DNA of 64,000 bases from CAMDHY01 sp046156265 (GTDB lineage Bacteria; Pseudomonadota; Alphaproteobacteria; Rhizobiales; Segnochrobactraceae), in NCBI RefSeq assembly GCF_046156265.1, contig NZ_JAWDIR010000044.1:291178-355177 (forward strand). Direction: 5' to 3'. The position numbers were made by a program, and so were the translations under genes. Below the pieces are notes generated by a model. The model searched no databases and was not told where the DNA came from. It saw nothing but the letters and a program-made list of their open reading frames with translations. Each line of letters begins with the position of its first letter. Within the stretch, counting starts at the first letter, position 1. Shown here one piece after another: positions 1 through 7,252 of this stretch.

Positions 1-1
1 C

Positions 2-928
2 TCGCCGCTGAAGACGGTGACGCTCGCCGGCCTCGTGCTGCCGGGCCTCATCGCCGCCGTGACCCTGATGCTCGCCGATTCGCCGGCGCCGGGTGCCGGT
101 CTTCCCGTCGGCGGCCCGAACATCGGCGGGCCCAACATTGGTCCGGCGGGCATCGGCGGCGAGGCGGCGCGACCGATCACCGACGCGATCCATGCGACGG
201 GCGACTGGGCGGTGCGCATCCTGCTGCTGTCGCTCGCCATCACGCCGGCGATGCGCAGCCTGCGCTGGCCGCGCGCGCTGATCCTGCGGCGAATGATCGG
301 CGTCGCCGCCTTCGCCTATGTCGCCGCGCATTTCCTGCTTTACGTCGTCGACCAGCAGTTCGACCTCGCCAAGGTGGCGAGCGAGATCGCGCTGCGCATC
401 TATCTCACGATCGGCTTCGTCGCCTTCGTCGGGCTCGCCGCCCTGGCTGCGACGTCGACGGACGCGGCGGTCCGCCGGATGGGCCCCGTCGCGTGGCAGC
501 GGCTCCACCGGATCGCCTATGTCCTTGCCGTGCTCGCGCTGCTGCATTTCTTCATGCAGTCCAAGATCGACGTCTCTCAACCTGTTCTGATGTCTGGATT
601 TCTCATCTGGCTGATGGGGTGGCGGCTGGTGGTCGCCCTGCGCCGCAGGGCCGGCCGGGAACCGCTGCCGAGCGTGGTCGATCTGCTGGCGCTGGCGGTC
701 GCCGCGGCGGTGCTGACCGTCGTGACCGAAGCGCTCTGGTATGCGGTGGCGACCGGCGTCGACCCGTGGCGGGTGATCCGCTCCAACCTGGACTTCGGCT
801 TTGTGATCCGCCCCGTCTGGTGGGTCCTCGCCGCCGGTCTCGCGGTCACTGCCGTCGCATGGTGGCGCGGCCGCACGGCGCCGAAGGGCCGCGTCGGCCG
901 TCCGCAGCGGCCGGCGCCGGCCGCCTAG
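2..928 (+). CDS. msrQ: Protein-methionine-sulfoxide reductase heme-binding subunit MsrQ, 5' partial
   Basis: This is the membrane cytochrome b subunit that passes quinone electrons to the periplasmic molybdoenzyme MsrP for repair of oxidised methionine. The reading frame is open to the left edge (SPLKT precedes the first GTG at 17), and SPLK is usual near the family's N-terminus, so the true start lies outside the window. Several hydrophobic helices carry the expected histidines: IHATGDW, AHFLLYV, RLHRIAY and LLHFFMQSK. A Gly/Pro/Asn-rich stretch with a doubled GGPNI follows the first helix and is longer than I would expect. The family call is firm. The partner msrP is not in the window and may lie upstream. 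Confidence 0.85.
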   Translation, partial: SPLKTVTLAGLVLPGLIAAVTLMLADSPAPGAGLPVGGPNIGGPNIGPAGIGGEAARPITDAIHATGDWAVRILLLSLAITPAMRSLRWPRALILRRMIGVAAFAYVAAHFLLYVVDQQFDLAKVASEIALRIYLTIGFVAFVGLAALAATSTDAAVRRMGPVAWQRLHRIAYVLAVLALLHFFMQSKIDVSQPVLMSGFLIWLMGWRLVVALRRRAGREPLPSVVDLLALAVAAAVLTVVTEALWYAVATGVDPWRVIRSNLDFGFVIRPVWWVLAAGLAVTAVAWWRGRTAPKGRVGRPQRPAPAA

Positions 929-929
929 C

Positions 930-1712
930 TCAGCCGGCGAGGAAGGGGAAGACTGCCGCGTCGAACTCGGCCCGCCGCTCGATGTTGGAGAGGTGCGCCG
1001 CCTCCAGCTGCAGCAGCTTCGAGCCCGGTATCGCCGCGTGGATCGCCTCGCCGAGCGCCGGCGGCGTCGCCGGGTCCTCTGTGCCGACGACGACGATCGC
1101 GGGCGTGGTGATCTGACCGAGGTCGCCCCGCAGGTCGGCGTCGCGGACGGCGGCGCAGCAGCCGGCGTAGCCCTGCGGCGGCACCTTCAGCATCACAGCC
1201 TTCAGGCGGGCGACCTCCTTCGGCTGGCCCGCGCGGAAGTCTGCCGTGAACCAGCGCTCGAGCAGCGCGTCGGCGATGACGCCGAGACCCTTCTCCGTCA
1301 CCGTGGCGATGCGGGCGTTCCACGTCTCGGCGCTCGGGATCATCGCGCCGGTGTTGCAGATCGCCACCCGCGTCAGCCGCTCCGGAGCGTTGACGGCGAG
1401 CCACTGGGCGACGAGCCCGCCCTTCGACAGCCCGCAGACGGCGGCCTTGTCGATCTTCACGGCATGGAGGAGGGCCAGCGCGTCGCGGCCGAGGCGGTCG
1501 ATGGTGTAGGCGCCCTCCGGCGCCGAGGAGCCGCCGTGGCCGCGGCTGTCGTAGCGGAGCACCCGGAAGTGGCGCAGCGCCGCCGGCATGTTGCCGTCCC
1601 ACATGGTGAGGTCGGTGCCGAGCGAGTTGGAGAACAGCAGCACGGGCCGACCCTCGTCGCCCTCGAGGCGGTAGTGGATCGTCTGTCCGTCGTCGGTGGT
1701 GAACGTCGGCAT
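930..1712 (-). CDS. pcaD: 3-oxoadipate enol-lactonase (alpha/beta hydrolase)
   Basis: The predicted enzyme hydrolyses 3-oxoadipate enol-lactone to 3-oxoadipate in the protocatechuate branch of the beta-ketoadipate pathway. The 260-residue protein is a compact alpha/beta hydrolase. It has the nucleophile elbow CGLSKGG with its serine, an Asp in VVGTEDPATPP and a His in EAAHLSNIERR, which form the likely triad. The start is the ATG giving MPTFTTDDGQ; longer upstream reading is in another gene's territory. It lies 140 bases downstream of pcaB on the same strand, which supports the pathway assignment over a generic hydrolase. No pcaGH, pcaC or regulator is present in the window. Confidence 0.88.
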   Translation of the reverse strand: MPTFTTDDGQTIHYRLEGDEGRPVLLFSNSLGTDLTMWDGNMPAALRHFRVLRYDSRGHGGSSAPEGAYTIDRLGRDALALLHAVKIDKAAVCGLSKGGLVAQWLAVNAPERLTRVAICNTGAMIPSAETWNARIATVTEKGLGVIADALLERWFTADFRAGQPKEVARLKAVMLKVPPQGYAGCCAAVRDADLRGDLGQITTPAIVVVGTEDPATPPALGEAIHAAIPGSKLLQLEAAHLSNIERRAEFDAAVFPFLAG

Positions 1713-1852
1713 GGCGGGCTCCTCGGTGCGGGTCGACGATGCAGGTGGTCCGGGAAGGGGGGCGGTGCAAGGCGTCGTCGGGTGCACGTCTTCGTTTGGG
1801 GAACACGTGTGGGCAGGGTGTCGGCGCACGCGGTCCGAGATGCGGTTGCTCG

Positions 1853-3238
1853 TCAGCCGCCTCTCGGCTCGTTGCCGCGCCGCCACGCGTCCCGCGCGGC
1901 GGCGATGAAAGCATCGCTTGCGCCGAGATAGCTCTCGGGCTGGAACAGGGCGGCGAGGCCGTCCGCCCCGAGCGTGGCCAGGATCTCCGCGTCGGCGGCG
2001 AGCACGGTGTGGAGAGTCGCCCCCTCGGCAACGGCGCGCTTCGTCGCGGCCTCGACCCGGTGGTGCGCCGGCATCCGCCCGAGCGTCGGCGCGAGCGCCA
2101 TCATCACCCGCTCGGCCAGGACGAGGCCCTGCGTGCGGTCGAGGTTCTCGCGCATCCGCGCCGCATCGACCTCGAGGCCCTCGGCGATGACGCGGACCTG
2201 CGCCGCCGCCGCCGCCGTCAGGCGGAAGGCCTGCGGCAGCGCCACCCACTCGGTGTGCCAGCCGCCGATGGCGCGCTCGTGCTCGGAGATCATCGCCTGC
2301 AGCGCCAGCGGCACCAGCGCCTGTGCCTGGCGGGCGCTCGCGAGCGCCAGTGTCGCGCCGACGGGATTGCGCTTGTGCGGCATCGTCGAGGAGCCGCCTT
2401 TGCCGGCGGCCGCCGGCTCGAACGCCTCGCCGACCTCCGTCTGCATCATCAGCGCCACGTCGAGCGCGATCTTGCCGAGGGCGCCGGCGGTGAGCCCGAG
2501 GGCGGTGGCGATGCGGGCGACGCGCGAGCGGTCGCCGTGCCACGGCAGCGGCGGCAGCGGCAGGCCGAGTTCCGCGGCAAGCCGCGCGGCGACGGCCGGG
2601 CCCTTGTCGCCGAGCGAGGCGAGCGTGCCGGCGGCGCCTCCGAACTGGATGGCGAGCGCCGTGGCGCGGACGTGGGCGAGTTCCGCCCGCGCCGCGGTGA
2701 CGCCGGACAGCCAACCGGCTGCCTTCAGGCCGAAGCTCACCGGCAGGGCGTGCTGCAGGAAGGTGCGGCCGGCCATGACCGTGCCGGCGTGGCGGGCCGC
2801 CAGCGCATCGAGCGCGTCGCCGATGGCGGTCAGTTCGGAGACCAGCAGGTCGAGGCCACTGCGGGCCTGCAGCATGAAGCCTGAGTCGATGGCGTCCTGG
2901 CTGGTGGCGCCCCAGTGGACGTAGCGGCCGGCGTCGCCGCCGATGGCCGCCGTCAGCGCCTTCACCATCGGGATCGCCAGGTTGCCGCCGTCCGCGGCGG
3001 CCAGGCCGATGGCGCCGAGGTCGAACCGCGTGGCGTCGCAGGCCGCCGTGATCGCCGGGGCGGCCTCCGCCGGGATCACCCCGACCGCCGCCTCGGCACG
3101 GGCGAGCGCCGCTTCGAAATCGAGCATCGCCTGCAGGCGGGCGCGGTCGTCGAACAGCCGCGCCATCGCCGGCGTGGCGAACAGCCCGTCGAGCAGCGTG
3201 CCGTCGCCGCGATCGTCCCCGTCGGAAGCCTCGATCAT
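1853..3238 (-). CDS. pcaB: 3-carboxy-cis,cis-muconate cycloisomerase
   Basis: The predicted enzyme converts 3-carboxy-cis,cis-muconate to 4-carboxymuconolactone and belongs to the fumarase/aspartase superfamily. At 461 residues it is somewhat long for PcaB. The superfamily signature GGSSTMPHKRNPVGA is present, as is the upstream active-site segment HWGATSQDAIDSG. I chose the ATG giving MIEASDGDD because the preceding 50 in-frame codons are unlike the family and run into the divergent promoter region of the glutathione S-transferase gene. pcaD follows on the same strand, so the two are probably co-transcribed. Adenylosuccinate lyase is the nearest alternative, but the pcaD neighbour favours PcaB. 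Confidence 0.9.
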   Translation of the reverse strand: MIEASDGDDRGDGTLLDGLFATPAMARLFDDRARLQAMLDFEAALARAEAAVGVIPAEAAPAITAACDATRFDLGAIGLAAADGGNLAIPMVKALTAAIGGDAGRYVHWGATSQDAIDSGFMLQARSGLDLLVSELTAIGDALDALAARHAGTVMAGRTFLQHALPVSFGLKAAGWLSGVTAARAELAHVRATALAIQFGGAAGTLASLGDKGPAVAARLAAELGLPLPPLPWHGDRSRVARIATALGLTAGALGKIALDVALMMQTEVGEAFEPAAAGKGGSSTMPHKRNPVGATLALASARQAQALVPLALQAMISEHERAIGGWHTEWVALPQAFRLTAAAAAQVRVIAEGLEVDAARMRENLDRTQGLVLAERVMMALAPTLGRMPAHHRVEAATKRAVAEGATLHTVLAADAEILATLGADGLAALFQPESYLGASDAFIAAARDAWRRGNEPRGG

Positions 3239-3386
3239 GCCCGTCCTCCGACCGTTCTCGTAGGGCGACGCGGTCGGCACGCGCAAGGCGAAAGGCGCGG
3301 CCGGCTTCCCGGCCGACGGGGGATCGCTATTGTGGAGGCACCCGCCGGCCAGGACGCGGGACAATCGCGTGGCCCGAGGAGACGCC

Positions 3387-4064
3387 ATGAAGCTCTATTC
3401 CGCGCCGCTCAGCCTGTTCGCCCGCAAGGTGGAGATCGCCCTCGCCGAGAAGGGCCTGGCCTTCGAGCGGGTGATGGCGCCATTCACCCAGACCGAGGGC
3501 TACCGGCCGAAGCTGCCGGAGGTGCTGGCGGCCAACCCCAAGGGCCAGGTGCCGGTGCTCGATGACGACGGGCTGGTGCTGTTCGATTCGACGCTGATCT
3601 TCGAGTACCTGGAGGACGCCTATCCGAGCCCGCCGCTCTATCCGGCGGCGCCGCGCGAGAAGGCCCTCTGCCGCCTCCACGAGCTCTATGCCGACGAGAT
3701 CATGCTCGTGCCGCTCCGGGCGCTGATGTACCGCTCCGGCCCGCGCTCGACCGACCCCGAGCGGCGGACGCGCGACCGCGAGGAGGCGCTCAAGGCCGAG
3801 ACCGTGATCACGGATCACTATGGCGAGATCGAGCGGCGCCTCGGCGAGCGGGATTTCCTCTGCGGGGCTGCGTTCACCGTCGCCGACATCGCGGTGGTCA
3901 TGATGGTGCTCTATTCGCTGCGTCTCGCCGGCCCGCCGATCACCGGCCACCCGCGGCTCGCCGCCTGGTACCGGCGGGTCGCCGCACGGCCGTCGGTCGC
4001 GCCCGTGGTCGATGAGATCGCCGCCGCCGACCGCGCGCTGTCCTTTCCCGTCGACGCGCCGTGA
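3387..4064 (+). CDS. Glutathione S-transferase family protein
   Basis: A 225-residue soluble GST. The N-terminal thioredoxin-like domain (residues 1-80) begins MKLYSAPLSLFARKVEIAL, has the cis-proline region KGQVPVLDDDG and the glutathione-binding segment LFDSTLIFEYLED. The all-helical C-terminal domain contains the conserved N-capping region FTVADIAVVMM. The start is the ATG preceded by GAGGA with good spacing. It is divergent from pcaB, 148 bases away, and could therefore have a role in aromatic or maleylacetoacetate-type catabolism, but no substrate can be read from the sequence. Many GSTs of this size detoxify electrophiles. Confidence 0.85.
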   Translation: MKLYSAPLSLFARKVEIALAEKGLAFERVMAPFTQTEGYRPKLPEVLAANPKGQVPVLDDDGLVLFDSTLIFEYLEDAYPSPPLYPAAPREKALCRLHELYADEIMLVPLRALMYRSGPRSTDPERRTRDREEALKAETVITDHYGEIERRLGERDFLCGAAFTVADIAVVMMVLYSLRLAGPPITGHPRLAAWYRRVAARPSVAPVVDEIAAADRALSFPVDAP

Positions 4065-4165
4065 GCCGCGTCAGTCGGACATTTGAACGCGGTCGGGCGG
4101 GCGTGTAGTCAAAGGGGCGTCGGTGGCCCATCTACCGCACGGACCTCGTCTGAAACGGACCCGCG

Positions 4166-5092
4166 ATGACCTCCCCGAAGACGCTGCCGACCTCGATCGA
4201 CGAGACCGAGGCCTTCCTCGCCGGCGAGGCCTACGTGGCCGACCGCTCGCTCGCGACCGTGCTGTTCCTGGCGCTCCGGATGAACCGGCCGCTGTTCCTC
4301 GAGGGCGAGGCCGGCGTCGGCAAGACCGAGATCGCCAAGGTTCTCGCCCACGGCCTCGGCCGCAAGCTGATCCGCCTGCAGTGCTACGAGGGCCTCGATG
4401 TCGCGAGCGCCGTCTATGAGTGGAACTACGCCGCGCAGATGGTGGAGATCCGCCTCGCCGAGGCCGCCGGCGAGACCGATCGCGAACGGCTCGCGAGCGA
4501 CGTCTTCTCCGAGCGCTTCCTCGTCCGCCGCCCGATCCTGCAGGCGCTGGAGCCCGATGCCGCCGGGCCGCCGGTTCTCCTCATCGACGAGCTCGACCGC
4601 GCCGACGAGGCCTTCGAGGCGTTCTTGCTGGAAGTGCTCGCCGACGGGCAGGTGACGATCCCCGAGCTAGGCACCGTGCGCGCGGCCGCGCCGCCGATCG
4701 TCGTCATCACGACTAACCGCACCCGCGAGATCCACGACGCCCTGAAGCGCCGCTGTCTCTACCACTGGGTCGATTACCCGGATGCCGCCCGCGAACTCGC
4801 AATCGTCCGCCTGAAGGTGCCGGGCGCCGCCGAGCGGCTGTCGCGCGAGATCGTCGCGTTCGTGCAGCGCCTGCGCGCCGACGACAACCTGTTCAAGGCT
4901 CCCGGCGTCGCCGAGACCATCGACTGGGCGACCGCGCTCGCCGAGCTGGACCAGGCCGCCCTCGACCCGGACGTCGTCTCCGACACCCTCGGCGTGCTGC
5001 TGAAGTACCAGGACGACGTGGCGCGCATCCGCGGCAGCAGGACGGTCCAGATCGTCGAGGAGATCCGCCGCCAGGCGAGTGCCGCGGCGTGA
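4166..5092 (+). CDS. MoxR-family AAA+ ATPase (CoxD-like)
   Basis: A 308-residue ATPase of the MoxR/CoxD type. Walker A is GEAGVGKTE, Walker B is VLLIDELDRADEAFEAFLL, and the sensor-1 region is VVITTNRTREIHDALKRRC. Proteins of this family act with VWA-domain partners as chaperones that activate metalloenzymes; CoxD is needed for maturation of the Mo-Cu site of CO dehydrogenase in Oligotropha. The next gene begins 25 bases downstream and encodes the expected VWA partner, so the two form an operon. No coxMSL structural genes lie in the window, so the client enzyme is unknown. Confidence 0.85.
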   Translation: MTSPKTLPTSIDETEAFLAGEAYVADRSLATVLFLALRMNRPLFLEGEAGVGKTEIAKVLAHGLGRKLIRLQCYEGLDVASAVYEWNYAAQMVEIRLAEAAGETDRERLASDVFSERFLVRRPILQALEPDAAGPPVLLIDELDRADEAFEAFLLEVLADGQVTIPELGTVRAAAPPIVVITTNRTREIHDALKRRCLYHWVDYPDAARELAIVRLKVPGAAERLSREIVAFVQRLRADDNLFKAPGVAETIDWATALAELDQAALDPDVVSDTLGVLLKYQDDVARIRGSRTVQIVEEIRRQASAAA

Positions 5093-5117
5093 GGCGGATC
5101 GTGCGCGGAGCCGCCCG

Positions 5118-6437
5118 GTGACGGACGAGGCGCTCTCGGCGCTCGATGGCGGCCGGCTCGCCGACAACGTCGTGCTGTTCGCCCGCGCGCTGCGCAAGGC
5201 GGGGATGCGGGTCGGGCCGGCGGCGGTGATCGACGCCATCCGCGCCGTCGAGGTGGCCGGCATCACGCGCCGCGACGACCTCTACTGGACGCTCAACGCC
5301 GTCTTCGTCACCCGCCACGACCAGCAGGTCGTCTTCGACGCGGCCTTCCACGCCTTCTGGCGGGCGCGTGGGCTGGTCGACAAGATGATCGCCATGCTGT
5401 CGCCGGTGGCGCCGCCGCGCCCGGCGGCGGAGGAGCCCAAGGCCGCCCAGCGCCGCGTCGCCGAGGCATTGGCGGCGACCCGGCGCGAGCGCCCGCAGCA
5501 GGAGAAGCCGCGCGTCGAGGTCGACGCGACGCTCACCGTCTCCGGCAAGGAAGTCCTGCAACGCCGTGATTTCGCTCAGATGTCGGCCGCCGAGATCAAC
5601 GCCGCCATCGCTGCGGTGCGGACCCTCGCCGTCGAGCTTGAGCACGTCGAGACGCGGCGGCTGGTGGCGGCGAACCGCGGCCGCATGGTTGATCCGCGCC
5701 GCACGATGCGCCAGTCGCTGCGTGGCGGCGGCGGCGCCATCCGGCTCGCCTTCCGCCGCCGCCAGGAGACGCTGCCGCCGATCGTGGCGCTGATCGACAT
5801 CTCCGGCTCGATGAGCCAGTACACCCGCGTCTTCCTGCACTTCATGCACGCGCTCGCCGAGACGCGCGGCCACGTCTCGACCTTCGTGTTCGGCACGCGG
5901 CTCACCAACGTCACCCGCCAGCTCGCGCGGAAAGACCCCGACGAGGCGCTGGCGGCGCTGACCGGCCACGTCTCCGACTGGTCGGGCGGCACCCGCATCG
6001 CCACCGCGCTGCGCGCCTTCAACCGCGACTGGTCGCGGCGCGTCCTGCACGGCGGGCCGATCGTGCTCCTCGTCACCGACGGGCTCGAGCGCGATTCGGA
6101 CGAGGACCTGGCGCAGGAGATGGACCGGCTGCACCGCTCCTGCCGGCGGCTGATCTGGCTGAACCCGCTGCTGCGCTTCGAGGGCTTCGAGCCGCGGGCG
6201 CGCGGCATCCGCGAGATGCTGCCGCACGTCGACGAGTTCCGCCCCGTCCACTCGCTCGATGCGGTGGCCGACCTCTGCCGGGCGCTCGGCCGCGCCGGTG
6301 CGGCCGGCCCGATCGACCCGCGCGCATGGCTCGCCGGATCGGTGCCGGCCCGTCCGTCGCGGTTGACAAGCCCGCCTTCGCGGACCCAAGAGAGCCGCGC
6401 GGGGAACGAGAACCGCGCGGGGACCGCCGCCGGCTGA
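5118..6437 (+). CDS. VWA domain-containing protein (CoxE-like)
   Basis: The 439-residue partner of the preceding MoxR ATPase. The C-terminal half is a von Willebrand A domain with the MIDAS motif DISGSMS and a later VTDGLERDSDEDL. The N-terminal half is helical and has the IRAVEVAGI and DLYWTLNAVF segments of CoxE-type proteins. The GTG start is the first in-frame candidate clear of the upstream gene. The last 30 residues are Arg/Ser/Gly-rich and probably disordered. The likely job is to bind a client metalloenzyme while the ATPase remodels it. Annotation as CoxE is by family and context only. Confidence 0.82.
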   Translation: MTDEALSALDGGRLADNVVLFARALRKAGMRVGPAAVIDAIRAVEVAGITRRDDLYWTLNAVFVTRHDQQVVFDAAFHAFWRARGLVDKMIAMLSPVAPPRPAAEEPKAAQRRVAEALAATRRERPQQEKPRVEVDATLTVSGKEVLQRRDFAQMSAAEINAAIAAVRTLAVELEHVETRRLVAANRGRMVDPRRTMRQSLRGGGGAIRLAFRRRQETLPPIVALIDISGSMSQYTRVFLHFMHALAETRGHVSTFVFGTRLTNVTRQLARKDPDEALAALTGHVSDWSGGTRIATALRAFNRDWSRRVLHGGPIVLLVTDGLERDSDEDLAQEMDRLHRSCRRLIWLNPLLRFEGFEPRARGIREMLPHVDEFRPVHSLDAVADLCRALGRAGAAGPIDPRAWLAGSVPARPSRLTSPPSRTQESRAGNENRAGTAAG

Positions 6438-6487
6438 GGCGGCAGAGCGCCCGGGCGGCCGTGGCAGCGACCAGACGAGGATCGTGC

Positions 6488-7222
6488 ATGTCGGAAGCCG
6501 ACCAGTTCGGAGAGAGCTTCGACTTCCCGCCGTTCGAGGGGCAGCCGAAGGTCTATCTGATCGCCTCCTCGCAGCGCACGGGCAGCCACTATCTCTGCCA
6601 CCTGTTCTTCTCGACCGGCCGGCTCGGCAGCCCGTTCGAGTATTTCCACCGCCGCAACTTCAAGACCTTCCGCAAGCGCTTCCAGACGAAGCGGCCCGAG
6701 CCGACGATGCGCAAGCTGATGGAAATGCGCACCAGCCCGAACGGCTGGTTCGGCATCAAGGCGCACTGGGGCCAGTTCTCGAACCGCGAGGACCTCGGCT
6801 TCGAGCCCTCGCTCGTGCCGGTGGATCGCTACGTCTACCTGAAGCGGCGCGACCAGGTGCTGCAGGCGATCTCGCGCTCGATCGCGGTCCAGACGCAGCA
6901 GTGGATGAGCCACTACGAGAAGGCCGGCGAGCCGGTCTACGAGTTCGCCGATCTCGACGAGCACCTGCGTTCGGTGCGCGCCGGCTATGAGAAGTGGGAG
7001 CGTTACTTCGCCGCGAACGGCATCGAGCCGCTGACGATGTACTACGAGGACCTGTGCACCGACCCGGTCGGCGAGGTGCAGCGGGCGCTCGCCTTCTTCG
7101 GCGAGCCGACCGACATCCAGGAACTGAAGGCCTTCACCCAGCGCCAGGCGACCGACCTCAACCACGCCTGGAAGCAGCGCTACCTCGACGATCTGGAAAA
7201 GGCCGGCCGCGAACTGGTCTGA
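6488..7222 (+). CDS. Stf0-type sulfotransferase family protein
   Basis: A 244-residue protein of the Stf0 sulfotransferase family. The N-terminal phosphosulfate-binding loop reads LIASSQRTGSHYLCHL, and the 3'-phosphate-binding region appears as VYLKRRDQVLQAISRSIA. Stf0 itself transfers sulfate from PAPS to trehalose in mycobacteria; the acceptor here is unknown. The start is the ATG giving MSEADQFG, preceded by GAGG. The gene stands alone, 50 bases after the CoxE-like gene, and converges on the oxidoreductase gene. No cysDN or PAPS synthesis genes are present in the window. Confidence 0.8.
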   Translation: MSEADQFGESFDFPPFEGQPKVYLIASSQRTGSHYLCHLFFSTGRLGSPFEYFHRRNFKTFRKRFQTKRPEPTMRKLMEMRTSPNGWFGIKAHWGQFSNREDLGFEPSLVPVDRYVYLKRRDQVLQAISRSIAVQTQQWMSHYEKAGEPVYEFADLDEHLRSVRAGYEKWERYFAANGIEPLTMYYEDLCTDPVGEVQRALAFFGEPTDIQELKAFTQRQATDLNHAWKQRYLDDLEKAGRELV

Positions 7223-7252
7223 ACGCCAGACCAGTTCGATCGCTGCCGGTCG

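Noticed and set aside
930..2714. A 594-codon minus-strand frame apparently joining pcaB and pcaD into a fusion
   Set aside because: Only the last 260 residues are PcaD-like. The upstream part is Arg-rich out-of-frame reading of pcaB, which is fully coded in its own frame to 1853.
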